A stretch of DNA of 64,000 nt from Chloroflexota bacterium (GTDB lineage: Bacteria; Chloroflexota; Dehalococcoidia; UBA2979). The stretch spans positions 1 through 64,000 of the forward strand of contig CANKAU010000002.1 of NCBI GenBank assembly GCA_947479915.1, given 5' to 3'. Of this stretch, positions 1 through 7,978 are shown in pieces. The notes under the pieces are model-generated. The model saw only the letters and a program-made list of their open reading frames with translations, did not search any database and had not been told where the DNA came from. The translations under genes and the position numbers were made by a program. Each line of letters opens with the position of its first letter. Within the stretch, counting starts at the first letter, position 1.

Positions 1-96
1 AAGGTCGAGGCGACCTCCGAGTGCGACAACATCGTCGCGCGCTACGCCGCGAACGACGCCTCTCGCTTCGCGAACAACCCGGCGGCCCGCGCCTAA
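1..96 (+). CDS. 3' end of a gene truncated by the window edge
   Basis: Frame 1 is open from the first base and ends at a TAA at 94-96. The 31 visible residues end in NNPAARA. The piece is too short to recognise a family. The strong hairpin just downstream supports this being a genuine gene end. No function is assigned. Confidence 0.5.
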   Translation, partial: KVEATSECDNIVARYAANDASRFANNPAARA

Positions 97-125
97 CCCG
101 GGCGCCTCGGCGCGTCGAGGACAGC

Positions 126-151
126 GAGGGGCGGCCTTGCGGCCGCCCCTC
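126..151 (+). terminator. Strong hairpin, probable transcription terminator
   Basis: Perfect 11-bp stem gaggggcggcc/ggccgcccctc with a TTGC loop, 30 bases after the stop of the truncated rightward gene and just downstream of the leftward gene ending at 178. It could terminate transcription from both sides. There is no clear U-tract. Confidence 0.7.
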
Positions 152-177
152 TGCACGTCTGGCTGCGAACGCCCGCG

Positions 178-732
178 CTACGGGAGCGGGTCGGCCTCAC
201 CCGCCGGCAGCGCGACCTCGAACACGTTGAGCGTCATGCTGACGAGGCAGTAGTAGCCGACGATCCCGACGAGGTCGACGACGCCGTTCTCGCCCAGCGC
301 CGCCTTCGCGCGGTCGTAGGTGGCGTCCGACACGCGGTGCGTCTCCAGGTACTCGTTCACGAACACGTAGATCGCCTTCTGACGCTCGTCGGTCAGCGCC
401 GGCTCGGCGCCGATGCGCACGGCCTCGATGATCGCCTCCGGAACGCCAGCCTCCTTCGCCATGCGGGCGTGGGCGAAGAACTCGTACTGCGACTTCCAGA
501 ACTTCGCCGTGACGATGATCGCGAACTCGCTGAGCGTGGGCTCCAGGCTGCTGTGGTAGCGGCAGAAGTCACCGAGGTGCTGCGCGCGATCGGCGAGCTC
601 CGGGCTGCGCATCCACGGCAGGAACGGCCCGCCCGACAGTGAGATCTGCCCGCGGCTGGCGATGATCGCGTCCGCGACGCGCTTCTGATCCGGTGTGAAG
701 TTGGCGGCGTCGAGGGGCGCGAGTCGAGGCAT
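178..732 (-). CDS. Carboxymuconolactone decarboxylase (CMD/AhpD-fold) family protein
   Basis: A 184-residue, mostly helical protein with the CMD-domain pattern: a helix 'LSEFAIIVTAKFWKSQYEFFAHARMAKEAG' followed by 'VPEAIIEAVRIG'. This resembles 4-carboxymuconolactone decarboxylase-like proteins seen throughout GC-rich bacteria. It has no CxxC pair, so it is not a thiol peroxidase partner of the AhpD type. The substrate is unknown. An AGGAG motif sits 5 nt before the ATG. It is monocistronic and divergent from panD. Family assignment is good; specific activity is not inferable. Confidence 0.85.
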   Translation of the reverse strand: MPRLAPLDAANFTPDQKRVADAIIASRGQISLSGGPFLPWMRSPELADRAQHLGDFCRYHSSLEPTLSEFAIIVTAKFWKSQYEFFAHARMAKEAGVPEAIIEAVRIGAEPALTDERQKAIYVFVNEYLETHRVSDATYDRAKAALGENGVVDLVGIVGYYCLVSMTLNVFEVALPAGEADPLP

Positions 733-980
733 GGGTGCTCCTGGGTCGTGGGTGCTCGTGGTTCGGCGGCAGAATAGCCGCTCGCCCCGCGCCGTGTCGC
801 GCCCTCGCGGGCTGGGCGCCGGTTGCCCGGCGCACGGCGGGGTGATCGAGAGGCGCTCAACACGCTTGTGGACGCGTTACGGCGGCGCTGGCATCATGGC
901 GGCACACCCACCACCACTCTCGCGCAGTGCCCGGACCGCCAGCGGCCGGGACTCGGCGCGGTGAGCACGAGGAGCCCCGC

Positions 981-1406
981 GTGGCCGACGCCCCTTCCGA
1001 CGACCGCTCCGTGCTGCGATCCGTCCTGCGCGGCAAGATTCATCGCGCGCTGGTGACCGGCGCCGACCTCAACTACGAGGGTTCGATCACCCTCGACCCG
1101 GAGCTGATGGACCTGTCGGGCATCGAGGAGTGGGAGCAGGTGCACGTCCTGGACGTCACCAACGGCGCGCGGCTGGAGACGTACGCGATCCGCGGCATCC
1201 CCGGCTCGGGCGAGGTCTGCATCAACGGCGCCGCCGCTCACCTCGTGCATCCCGGCGATCTGGTGATTATCCTCGCCTTCGAGTGGATCAAGTCGGAGCA
1301 TGTCGCCGACCACCACCCGCGCATCGTCCGCGTCACGGCCGAGAACCGGCCGCTGGAGCCAACCACCACGGAGCACTCGGGCCACGGCCCGATCCGCGGG
1401 GTCTAG
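981..1406 (+). CDS. panD: Aspartate 1-decarboxylase
   Basis: PanD converts L-aspartate to beta-alanine for pantothenate and coenzyme A synthesis, using a pyruvoyl group made by self-cleavage. The sequence has the family start 'VLRGKIHRALVTGADLNYEGSITLDPELMD'. The Gly34-Ser35 bond in YEGS is the expected processing site, and 'GSGEVCINGAAAHLVHPGDLVIILAF' matches the C-terminal half. I chose GTG 981 (GAGGAG upstream); a second in-frame GTG at 1011 would give a more typical N-terminus. At about 141 residues it is slightly longer than usual. bioY follows 34 nt later, so the pair may be co-transcribed. Confidence 0.93.
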   Translation: MADAPSDDRSVLRSVLRGKIHRALVTGADLNYEGSITLDPELMDLSGIEEWEQVHVLDVTNGARLETYAIRGIPGSGEVCINGAAAHLVHPGDLVIILAFEWIKSEHVADHHPRIVRVTAENRPLEPTTTEHSGHGPIRGV

Positions 1407-1440
1407 GCCCGACCGGCCGCACTGGAAGGATCCGCGCCTC

Positions 1441-2061
1441 GTGTCGCTCACTCCCACCTTCGGCCGAACGCTGATCGCCATTCCGGACACCCGGCCGCTC
1501 GCGCGGGCCTCGTGGGCCACGCTTCTGGTGGCGTTGGGCGTCGCGTTCCTCGCGGCCACGGCGCAGGTGCGCATCCCGATCCCCGGCTCGCCCGTGCCGA
1601 TCACCGGACAGACCCTCGGCGTGCTGCTGATCGCGGCCGCGTACGGCAGCCGCCTCGGCGGCACCACGGTGGCCGCCTACCTCGCGGTGGGCATCGCCGG
1701 CGCGCCGATCTTCCAGAGCGGCGGCTTCGGCATGGCGGCCCTGCGAGGCGCGACCGGCGGCTACCTGATCGGCTTCCTCGCCGCGGCTTGGATCGTGGGT
1801 GAGCTGGCCGAGCATGGCTGGGACCGCAAGCCGTACCTCGTCGTCGCGGCGATGATCCTCGGCAACGTCGTCATCTACATGTGCGGGGTCACGCACCTCG
1901 CGAACGTGCGGCTGCCCAGCGGCGCGGCGATCGGGTGGGGCCGCGTGTGGGCGCTTGGCGTCGCGCCGTTCCTGATCGGCGATGCCATCAAGATCGCCAT
2001 CGCGGCCGGGCTGCTCCCGCTCGCGTGGCGCCTCAAGCAGCGCGGCGCGCCGCGGGGCTAA
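1441..2061 (+). CDS. bioY: BioY family biotin transporter S component
   Basis: A membrane protein of 206 residues and about six helices with the BioY pattern 'AQVRIPIPGSPVPITGQTLGVLLIAAAYGSRLGG' and 'GAPIFQSGGFGMAALRGATGGYLIGFLAAAWIVG'. It binds biotin at the cytoplasmic membrane, normally as the S component of an ECF transporter. No EcfA/EcfT genes are visible here, so it either shares a remote energising module or works alone. The GTG start at 1441 follows a GGAAGGA motif. Upstream residues of the longer track ORF are a shadow of panD. No BirA-type operator was recognised. Confidence 0.93.
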   Translation: MSLTPTFGRTLIAIPDTRPLARASWATLLVALGVAFLAATAQVRIPIPGSPVPITGQTLGVLLIAAAYGSRLGGTTVAAYLAVGIAGAPIFQSGGFGMAALRGATGGYLIGFLAAAWIVGELAEHGWDRKPYLVVAAMILGNVVIYMCGVTHLANVRLPSGAAIGWGRVWALGVAPFLIGDAIKIAIAAGLLPLAWRLKQRGAPRG

Positions 2062-2077
2062 CCGCCGGCATCGCTGA

Positions 2078-3010
2078 CTACGCCGACAGGTCGAGGCTGG
2101 AGCGGACGCTGCCCTTCAGCGCGCCCTGGTACCACGAGACCTTCTCGCGCAGCGCCTTCGTCGCCTCGGGCTTGAGATACGGCTGCGCGTCCACCTCCAC
2201 CGGCTCGGGTCGCGACGGCGGCTCCGCATGCGCGATCTCCTCGCGCGCTTCCCGCGCCTCGACCGGCACCGCGGCGAGCGCCGCCGCCGCACCGTCGAAG
2301 CGGCAGCCGAGGCCGTCGTCGTAGCCGAGTTGCGCGACCACGCGGCGCGCGAGGTGCAGCGCCTCCTCGAGCTCGCCAGAGGGCGGCTCGTGGTGGCGGC
2401 TCACGGTCGCGGCGATCTCGTCCGATACGCCCCAGAGCGTGAGGAGACGACCACCCGCTTTCGCGTGGTCCTCCCCGAAGATCGCCGCTTCGGCGCCGAG
2501 CACCATCACCTCGCTGCGCGCCTTGTCGGGGAGCGATCCGTAGACGTCCGGCATCGACGCGCCGAGGACGAGGCGGCCGACGTCGTGCAGCAGCCCCGCG
2601 GAGAACGCCACCGGGCGCAGGCGGTGCGTGGTAACGGAGGACTCGCAGATGACGGCGCTGGCCAGCGAGTGCGCCCAGAACGCGTCTTCGTCGATGCCGC
2701 AGTCCTCGAGGTTCTTGAACGCCTCGCCGACGACGGCCGCGGCTACGACGCGCTTCGTCGCCTGCAGGCCGATGCGCACGAGAGCGTCACGCGTGTCCTC
2801 GATGCGGCGACGGGACGCGGAGGCGGCGGAGTTCGCCGCACGCAGCAGCACGAGCGTCAGGCCGGGGTCGGCGCGGATCAGCCCGGCGAGGTCGTCCATG
2901 CGCACCTCGTCGTCCTGCATCATGGAGAGCGCTCCGGCGCGGGCAGCGGGCAGCATCGGCCCCGTGGGCACCGCGGCGCGCTTCACGTGCACGGACGGTT
3001 CGTCCACCAT
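2078..3010 (-). CDS. HDOD domain signalling protein
   Basis: A 310-residue protein matching the HDOD (metal-dependent-hydrolase-related output) domain. Visible blocks are 'LAGLIRADPGLTLVLLRAANSA' near the N-terminus, 'RDALVRIGLQATKRVVAAAVVGEAF', and 'FSAGLLHDVGRLVLG' with an HD pair, then 'VSRHHEPP'. HDOD proteins commonly act in signalling or in control of motility and cell cycle; the partner is unknown here. The ATG at 3010 follows GAGGGG, so I prefer it to the longer ORF. The C-terminal part is low-complexity and ends in SSLDLSA. It converges on bioY, 16 nt apart. Confidence 0.85.
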   Translation of the reverse strand: MVDEPSVHVKRAAVPTGPMLPAARAGALSMMQDDEVRMDDLAGLIRADPGLTLVLLRAANSAASASRRRIEDTRDALVRIGLQATKRVVAAAVVGEAFKNLEDCGIDEDAFWAHSLASAVICESSVTTHRLRPVAFSAGLLHDVGRLVLGASMPDVYGSLPDKARSEVMVLGAEAAIFGEDHAKAGGRLLTLWGVSDEIAATVSRHHEPPSGELEEALHLARRVVAQLGYDDGLGCRFDGAAAALAAVPVEAREAREEIAHAEPPSRPEPVEVDAQPYLKPEATKALREKVSWYQGALKGSVRSSLDLSA

Positions 3011-3172
3011 GCGTCCCCCTCGCCACCATGCACCCCCGCGCAAACCGGGCGCACGAGGCACCCCCTGCGTCCATCATCGACCGGCCGGACGCGGATCTTG
3101 ACCACCGGGGCGCGTCCGAGGCAGTCTGCCGCGCAGATGGGCAGTGAGACGCCGTGAAAGGCAGGGTGTGAC

Positions 3173-3592
3173 GTGCACATCGAGCAGAGCGTGGAGATCG
3201 CGGCGTCGCCGGAGCGCGTGTGGGAGACCACCGTGGACATCCCGCACTGGCCGGAATGGAACCCCACGGTCGACGCGGTGGAAGTGCTGACGCCGAAGCC
3301 GATGGGCATCGGATGGAGCGCACGGCTGAAGCAGCCCGGCAACCAGCCGGGCACGTGGACCGTGACGCGCTTCGAGGCGCCGCGCGTGTACGAATGGGAC
3401 ACGCGGCCGCTCGGCATGCACGTCACGGCGCTGCACGTACTGGAGCCGAGCGCGACGGGAACGCGCGTCACGCTCTCGATCGACGTCGAGGGGCCGACCG
3501 CGTTCTTCCTCGGCTGGATCGTGGCTCGCGTGTCGCGGAAGTTCCTGCCCATGGAGGCCGCGGCGCTGAAGCAGGAGTGCGAGCGCGCGTAA
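3173..3592 (+). CDS. SRPBCC (START/Bet v1-like) family protein
   Basis: A 139-residue single-domain protein beginning 'VHIEQSVEIAASPERVWETTVDIPHWPEWNPTVDAVEVL', the typical polyketide-cyclase/SRPBCC opening with the W-x-E-W-N-P loop. It ends in the long C-terminal helix 'FLPMEAAALKQECERA'. Members bind small hydrophobic ligands in a helix-grip fold; the ligand is unknown. The start is GTG, preceded by a weak AGGG. It is divergent from the HDOD gene and followed 68 nt later by a dehydrogenase on the same strand, possibly with its own promoter. Confidence 0.85.
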   Translation: MHIEQSVEIAASPERVWETTVDIPHWPEWNPTVDAVEVLTPKPMGIGWSARLKQPGNQPGTWTVTRFEAPRVYEWDTRPLGMHVTALHVLEPSATGTRVTLSIDVEGPTAFFLGWIVARVSRKFLPMEAAALKQECERA

Positions 3593-3660
3593 CACGGCGC
3601 CGGTATCCTCGGCGGAGCACTCGCGTCCTCCCGGACGCACCTCGTACCACTGGAGTCACC

Positions 3661-4671
3661 GTGACGGTTCTGCTCGCCTCCCGCGCCTTCCTCGAACGCT
3701 ACGCCGCCGACATCGAGCGCATCGGCGCGATCACCGGCCCCCGCGGCCCGCTGGAATGCGTGGCGATCCCGGAAGGCGACGGCGAACGCGTGTCGGACGA
3801 AGACATGGCGCGCATCACCGTCGGGTTCGCCTCGGGCGACATGGGCGGACGGCCCGAGGTGCCGCTGCGGCGGCGGCTCCTGGGCGCCGCGCGACGCGCG
3901 CCGAACTTCGAGTGGCTCCACGTCTCCAGCGTGGGCACCGATGACCCGATCTACCCCGAGCTGATCGAGAAGGGGATCGCCGTCTCCAACTCGCCGGGCT
4001 CGAACTCCGAGCCGATCGCCGTCACCACCCTCGGCGTGCTGCTCTCGCTCGCCCGGCGGCTCCCCTGGTACGCCGAGGCGCAGGAAGCGCACGAGTGGCG
4101 ACAGGCGATGCGCGACGAGCAGCCGCGTGACCTGCGCGGGCAGACCGTGACGATCGTCGGCCTCGGCACCATCGGCGGGTACCTCGCGCGCTTCATGCGC
4201 CCGCTGGGCGTCCACCTCATCGGCGTGCGCCGCACTCCGGCAGGCCTCGAGGACGGCGTGGACGAGTGGGTGTCCCCGGACCGCCTGGGCGAAGTGCTCC
4301 CGCGCACCGACTGGCTGATCCTCGCCGCGCCGCTCACGTCGCAGACACGCGGGATGATCGACGCGAAGGCACTCGCCGCGCTGCCGCAGGGGGCGCACGT
4401 GCTGAACGTCGGCCGCGGTGCGGTGATGGACGCAGACGCGTTCGCGGATGCGGTGCGTTCCGGGCACCTCGCGGGCGGCTACCTCGACGTGTTCGCGCAG
4501 GAGCCGCTGCCGGCTGACTCGCCGCTGTGGGATCTGCCGAACGTGATCCTCACGCCGCACGACTCCGCCGTCTCGCGTGGCAACGCGCCGCGGGCGGATG
4601 CGATGTTCATCGAGGAGCTGGAGCGCTGGCAGCGCGGCGAGCAGCCGCTGCGCAAGGTGATCGTCGAGTAG
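3661..4671 (+). CDS. D-2-hydroxyacid dehydrogenase family protein
   Basis: A 336-residue NAD(P)-dependent dehydrogenase. The nucleotide-binding loop 'VGLGTIGGYLARF' lies near residue 165. The catalytic Arg is in 'LNVGRGAVMD', the Glu in 'DVFAQEPLP' and the His in 'LTPHDSAVSRG'. These enzymes interconvert 2-keto acids and D-2-hydroxy acids (glyoxylate/hydroxypyruvate reductase-like). The N-terminal half is less conserved, so the substrate cannot be named. The GTG start follows a GGAG motif. The start also fits the end of a presumed leader with a TATCCT hexamer about 55 nt upstream. Confidence 0.9.
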   Translation: MTVLLASRAFLERYAADIERIGAITGPRGPLECVAIPEGDGERVSDEDMARITVGFASGDMGGRPEVPLRRRLLGAARRAPNFEWLHVSSVGTDDPIYPELIEKGIAVSNSPGSNSEPIAVTTLGVLLSLARRLPWYAEAQEAHEWRQAMRDEQPRDLRGQTVTIVGLGTIGGYLARFMRPLGVHLIGVRRTPAGLEDGVDEWVSPDRLGEVLPRTDWLILAAPLTSQTRGMIDAKALAALPQGAHVLNVGRGAVMDADAFADAVRSGHLAGGYLDVFAQEPLPADSPLWDLPNVILTPHDSAVSRGNAPRADAMFIEELERWQRGEQPLRKVIVE

Positions 4672-4684
4672 GGCGCGCCCGCCG

Positions 4685-5260
4685 CTAGTTCACGCGCAGG
4701 TCGCGCGGATAGTTGGCGAACAGCGCAAGGTGCGCCCGCCGTCCTCGCTGGCGGCGGAGCACCTCGACCCACATCGTCTCGGGATGCAGCGCGAACGCAT
4801 CGCCGGGCCGAGAGTCGACGACGAACCACGCTTCCTGCGCGATCTCCATCTCCAGCTGGCCGCTACCCCACCCCGCGTAGCCGACGAACAGGCGAGCCTC
4901 CTCGATCACATCGAGGCGGGCGCGGAGCATCTCGTTCGGGGCGTAGCGCAGGTCGATGAGGCCGATGTCCGGCGTCACGCGAGTCCACCAGCCGGCATCG
5001 ACGATCGAACGGTCACGGCCGAGGCCCATGACGATGTGGCGCTGCACCGGGCCGCCAGCAAAGAACACCGCCGGCTCGGCGGCGCGGGTGCCCCAGTCCG
5101 GCAGGTGTTGCGCGATCGGCTCACCGAGGGGGCGGTTCAGCACCAGGCCGTACGCGCCCTCCTCGTTGTGTGAGCAGATGAGGACGACCGTCCGCGCGAA
5201 GTTGGCGTCTTCGAGCAGCGGCGTGGCGACCAGCAGCCGACCGGCGAGCGACGCGAGCAT
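4685..5260 (-). CDS. YqgE/AlgH family protein (UPF0301)
   Basis: A 191-residue protein with the family signatures 'LAGRLLVATPLLEDANFARTVVLICSHNEEGAYGLVLNRP', 'FFAGGPVQ' and 'FVGYAGWGSGQLEMEI'. The fold is conserved across bacteria, but no biochemical role is firmly established. It lies 26 nt downstream of the alcohol dehydrogenase on the same strand and may be co-transcribed. It converges on the D-2-hydroxyacid dehydrogenase with a 13-nt gap. No strong ribosome binding site was seen before the ATG. Confidence 0.9.
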   Translation of the reverse strand: MLASLAGRLLVATPLLEDANFARTVVLICSHNEEGAYGLVLNRPLGEPIAQHLPDWGTRAAEPAVFFAGGPVQRHIVMGLGRDRSIVDAGWWTRVTPDIGLIDLRYAPNEMLRARLDVIEEARLFVGYAGWGSGQLEMEIAQEAWFVVDSRPGDAFALHPETMWVEVLRRQRGRRAHLALFANYPRDLRVN

Positions 5261-5286
5261 CGAGGCGCCGCGATCCGCGAGCGGGC

Positions 5287-6378
5287 CTAGAAGACGATGA
5301 CGCCGCGGCCGTTCTCGCCGCGGTCGAGCGCATCGAAGCCCTCGTTGATCTCCTCGAGCTTGTAGCGGCGCTGCACCAGGTCGTCGCAGTTCAGCTCGCC
5401 GCGAAGGTACAGCTCCACGATCGTGCCGAACGTCTCGTAGGGGCTCGCGCTGCCGTAATACGCACCCATGATCCGCTTCTGGCGGCGGACGAGGTCCACG
5501 AGGTCGATCGGCGCGCGGTCACCCACCGGCGCGAGGCCCGCCACCACGGCGAGCCCGTTCTTCCCGAGCGCGTCCACCGCCTGCCGCGTGGTGTCGATGC
5601 TGCCGTAGGTGTCGAACGCGAACTCCACGCCGCCGCCGGTGAGGTCGCGGATCTGCTCGACCGGGTCGCCGGCGGAGGCATCCACCCGATCCGTCGCGCC
5701 GAAGCGCGTCGCGAACTCCAGCTTCGACTCGGAGATGTCGACCGCGATGATGCGCGAGGCGTTCATGATCCGCGCCGCCTGCACCGCGTTCAGGCCCACG
5801 CCGCCGACCCCGAAAACCGCGACCGTCATGCCGGGCTTCACGCCCGGCGCGTTCACCACCGTGCCGTAGCCGGTCGGGACGGAGCAGCCCATCAGCGCGG
5901 CCACCTCCATTGGCACCTCCGCAGGGATGGGGTAGCAGGCCTGAGCGGGCGCGATGATGCGGTCGGAGAAGACGCCGATCTTCGACATCTGGAAGACTTC
6001 GCCACCGTTCGCGTCGCGCAGGCGCGTCGTGCCGTCGAACTGGCGCGCGCCGCTGATCGCGTTGGTGTCGCAGAGCTGCGGATTGCCGCTCCGGCACTGC
6101 TTGCAGTGCCCGCAGTTGGAGACGAAGGAGAGAATCACGCGGTCGCCCGGCTTCACGGAGGTGACCCCCGGCCCGACCGCCTCCACAGTCCCCGCGCCTT
6201 CGTGGCCCAGCACGCAGGGCAGCGGCACGATGGCCGTGCCGTGGATCACGTGTGCGTCGCTGGCGCAGACACCGGCGGCGCCCATGCGCACGGCCACCTC
6301 GCCGGCACGCGGCTCCTCCTGCGCGAGTTCCTCGATGACCAGGGGGCTCCGGGCAGAGCGCAGGACGGCGGCGTGCAT
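5287..6378 (-). CDS. Zinc-dependent alcohol dehydrogenase (MDR family)
   Basis: A 363-residue zinc-type medium-chain dehydrogenase close to the class III / mycothiol- or aryl-alcohol-dehydrogenase-like group. It has 'CASDAHVIHG', the catalytic-zinc 'GHEGAGTVEAVGPGV', the structural-zinc loop 'CGHCKQCRSGNPQLC' with four cysteines, and the NAD-binding 'VFGVGGVGLNAVQAARI'. It oxidises alcohols or reduces aldehydes; the substrate is unknown. An AAGGAG site is positioned 8 nt before the ATG. yqgE follows closely. Confidence 0.92.
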   Translation of the reverse strand: MHAAVLRSARSPLVIEELAQEEPRAGEVAVRMGAAGVCASDAHVIHGTAIVPLPCVLGHEGAGTVEAVGPGVTSVKPGDRVILSFVSNCGHCKQCRSGNPQLCDTNAISGARQFDGTTRLRDANGGEVFQMSKIGVFSDRIIAPAQACYPIPAEVPMEVAALMGCSVPTGYGTVVNAPGVKPGMTVAVFGVGGVGLNAVQAARIMNASRIIAVDISESKLEFATRFGATDRVDASAGDPVEQIRDLTGGGVEFAFDTYGSIDTTRQAVDALGKNGLAVVAGLAPVGDRAPIDLVDLVRRQKRIMGAYYGSASPYETFGTIVELYLRGELNCDDLVQRRYKLEEINEGFDALDRGENGRGVIVF

Positions 6379-6481
6379 GGGCGGCTCCTTCAGTGCGACA
6401 GGCGGCGTCCGGCACGGGCGCGGACGAGCATTGCGCGCATCGTACCCCGGCCGCTCGCGGTCGGCCCGCCGCTGGTCCGGG

Positions 6482-6503
6482 TGTGATCCGAGTCTGGATC
6501 ACA
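6482..6503. promoter_or_regulatory. Perfect 8-bp inverted repeat, candidate operator
   Basis: TGTGATCC-GAGTCT-GGATCACA is a perfect 8-bp inverted repeat with a 6-nt spacer. The outer TGTGA/TCACA halves look like CRP/FNR half-sites, but they are 12 nt apart instead of 6. It lies in the 253-nt divergent intergenic region before the secreted repeat protein, and a TTGACG box starts six bases downstream at 6509. It could regulate either flanking gene. The regulator is unknown. Confidence 0.4.
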
Positions 6504-6631
6504 ATTCGTTGACGCTCATTTAGACAAACTGGCGCAACTTTAGGCCTCGCAGACCCAAACGCAGTGCCCGAACGGGTCGTTCAAGAGTGCGAAACCACCG
6601 CTCGACCACCGAGCACCAGGGAGCGAACTCA

Positions 6632-7618
6632 GTGCCAGTACACAACAAGGCCCTTCGGATCGGCGCCATCACCGCAGCGGTGCTGGGGACCGTGGCCATT
6701 CCCGCGGCGGCGTTCGCGGCAACCTCGTCCGGGCACAGCGTCCTCGCCACCGCGGCGGGGATCCACGCGCAGCAGCAGGGCGGAGAAAGCGAGAACTTCG
6801 CCGGGCCCGCCGACCGCGGCCCGCGAGGCGGCGGCGCGAACTTCGAGGCGCTCGCGAAGGCGCTCAACACCACGCCGGACGCCCTCAAGGCGGCCATCAA
6901 GGCCGCGCACGAGGAGACCAAGCCCGCGACGAAGCCGTCCACGGACGCCGAGCGCGAGGCGCAGCGTGCCAAGTACGAGGCCGCGCTCGCAGCGAAGCTC
7001 AACGTCACCGTGGACGCGCTCAAGGCCGCCCTCGAGGCGAACAAGCCCGCGCACGGCCCCGGTGGGCCGGGCGGCAAGGGCGAGCACCGCGGCCCCGGTG
7101 CCGAGGGCCCCGGCATCGCGAAGCTCGCAACGGCGCTGAACACGACGCCTGACAAGCTCGAGGCGGCGATCAAGGCCGCGCACGAGGAGACCAAGCCGGC
7201 CACGAAGCCGACCACCGACGCCGAGCGAGAGGCGCAGCGCGCCAAGTTCGAGGCCGCGCTGGCCGCGAAGTTGAACGTCACCGTCGACCAGCTCAAGGCG
7301 GCCCTCGAGGCGAACAAGCCTGCGAAGCCGACCGCGACCGAGATGAAGGCGATGATCCAGCCCCGCCTCGCCCAGATGGTGAGCAAGGGCACGATCACGC
7401 AGGCGCAGGCCGACCAGATCCTCGCCGACATCGACGCCGGCAAGCCGGTGTTCGAGGTGCTGAAGCAGTTCATGCCGCAGCTCGGCGGCGACCACAAGGG
7501 CCCGGGCGGCCCGGGTGGCGACCACAAGGGCCCGGGTGGCCCGGGTGGTGAGCACGGCCGAGGCCCGGGTGGCGCAGGTGCCCCCGGCCAGCGCGGCCAG
7601 CAGGGACCGAGGGCCTAG
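6632..7618 (+). CDS. Secreted protein with two tandem alpha-helical repeats and a Gly-Pro-rich tail
   Basis: A 328-residue exported protein of unknown function. Residues 1-29 form a signal peptide ending in AAAFA. The mature part has two near-identical units of about 67 residues, each built of 'ALNTTPDxLxAAIKAAHEETKPATKP' plus 'DAEREAQRAKxEAALAAKLNVTVDxLKAALEANKPA'. A conserved helical stretch 'MIQPRLAQMVSKGTITQAQADQILADID' follows, then a tail of GGDHKGPGGPGG repeats. The helical stretch resembles DUF2680-like calcium-responsive or surface proteins, which is a weak analogy. I chose GTG 6632 because AGGGAG precedes it and it gives a clean signal peptide. There are no cysteines. Confidence 0.8.
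   Translation: MPVHNKALRIGAITAAVLGTVAIPAAAFAATSSGHSVLATAAGIHAQQQGGESENFAGPADRGPRGGGANFEALAKALNTTPDALKAAIKAAHEETKPATKPSTDAEREAQRAKYEAALAAKLNVTVDALKAALEANKPAHGPGGPGGKGEHRGPGAEGPGIAKLATALNTTPDKLEAAIKAAHEETKPATKPTTDAEREAQRAKFEAALAAKLNVTVDQLKAALEANKPAKPTATEMKAMIQPRLAQMVSKGTITQAQADQILADIDAGKPVFEVLKQFMPQLGGDHKGPGGPGGDHKGPGGPGGEHGRGPGGAGAPGQRGQQGPRA
6851..7324 (+). repeat. Two in-frame copies of a ~200-bp repeat unit
   Basis: Copies at about 6851-7052 and 7121-7324 encode 67-residue units that share most residues. A 68-nt Gly/His-rich linker separates them. A shorter DNA repeat, ggcgaccacaagggcccggg, occurs twice near 7487-7530 and encodes the tail. The copies differ mainly at synonymous sites, so the duplication is old enough to have diverged but is kept under protein-level constraint. 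Confidence 0.8.
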
Positions 7619-7659
7619 CCCCCCTCGCACAGACCGCCGGAGTTGCCCTGCCCGGCGCG

Positions 7660-7695
7660 AAGAGCCCTCTTGTGGTTGTCCACAAGAGGGCTCTT
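7660..7695 (+). terminator. Strong intrinsic terminator
   Basis: Perfect 16-bp stem aagagccctcttgtgg/ccacaagagggctctt with a 4-nt loop, followed by TTCCTTTG. It lies 42 nt after the repeat-protein stop. This is one of the clearest terminators in the window. Confidence 0.9.
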
Positions 7696-7762
7696 CCTTT
7701 GCCTCGAGCTCGATGTGCGCCGGTGCATCCAGGCTGGAACGCACGGCACATCTGCCGCGCGA

Positions 7763-7768
7763 TAGGCT
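7763..7768 (+). promoter_or_regulatory. -10 hexamer TAGGCT, leaderless start
   Basis: TAGGCT is followed by 6 nt and then the ATG at 7775, with no Shine-Dalgarno motif. Transcription would begin at or next to the start codon. Confidence 0.55.
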
Positions 7769-7774
7769 GCCGGC

Positions 7775-7975
7775 ATGAGCGACGCGGATCGACGGCTGCT
7801 GCGGGAGACGGGCATCGCGGCGGTGCTGATGGGCACGATCGCCGTGGTGGTCGCCGTGCTCTTCTGGGCCGTGACCGGCCTGTCGCCGTGGCCCTACGTC
7901 GTCATCGCGGAAATCGGGGCGGCCGGGTGGGGCACGGCGATGCTCGCGCTCTGCTCCCCGGCTCGTCGAGGCTAG
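7775..7975 (+). CDS. Small two-helix membrane protein
   Basis: A 66-residue protein with two predicted membrane segments, 'GIAAVLMGTIAVVVAVLFWAVTGL' and 'WPYVVIAEIGAAGWGTAMLALC', and charged ends. No family was recognised. It lacks a ribosome binding site but has a TANNNT hexamer 6 nt before the ATG, as do several other genes here, which supports it being real. It stops 3 nt short of the convergent hydrolase-like gene. Confidence 0.6.
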   Translation: MSDADRRLLRETGIAAVLMGTIAVVVAVLFWAVTGLSPWPYVVIAEIGAAGWGTAMLALCSPARRG

Positions 7976-7978
7976 TGG

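Noticed and set aside
2983-4560. 525-aa minus-strand ORF antisense to the SRPBCC and dehydrogenase genes
   Set aside because: It overlaps two genes with clear family motifs, is Arg/His/Ala-rich without any motif, and arises from high GC content keeping antisense frames open.
6482-6503. Rex or canonical CRP binding site
   Set aside because: Rex and CRP sites need about 6 nt between TGTGA and TCACA; here the gap is 12 nt. It was kept only as an unassigned palindrome.
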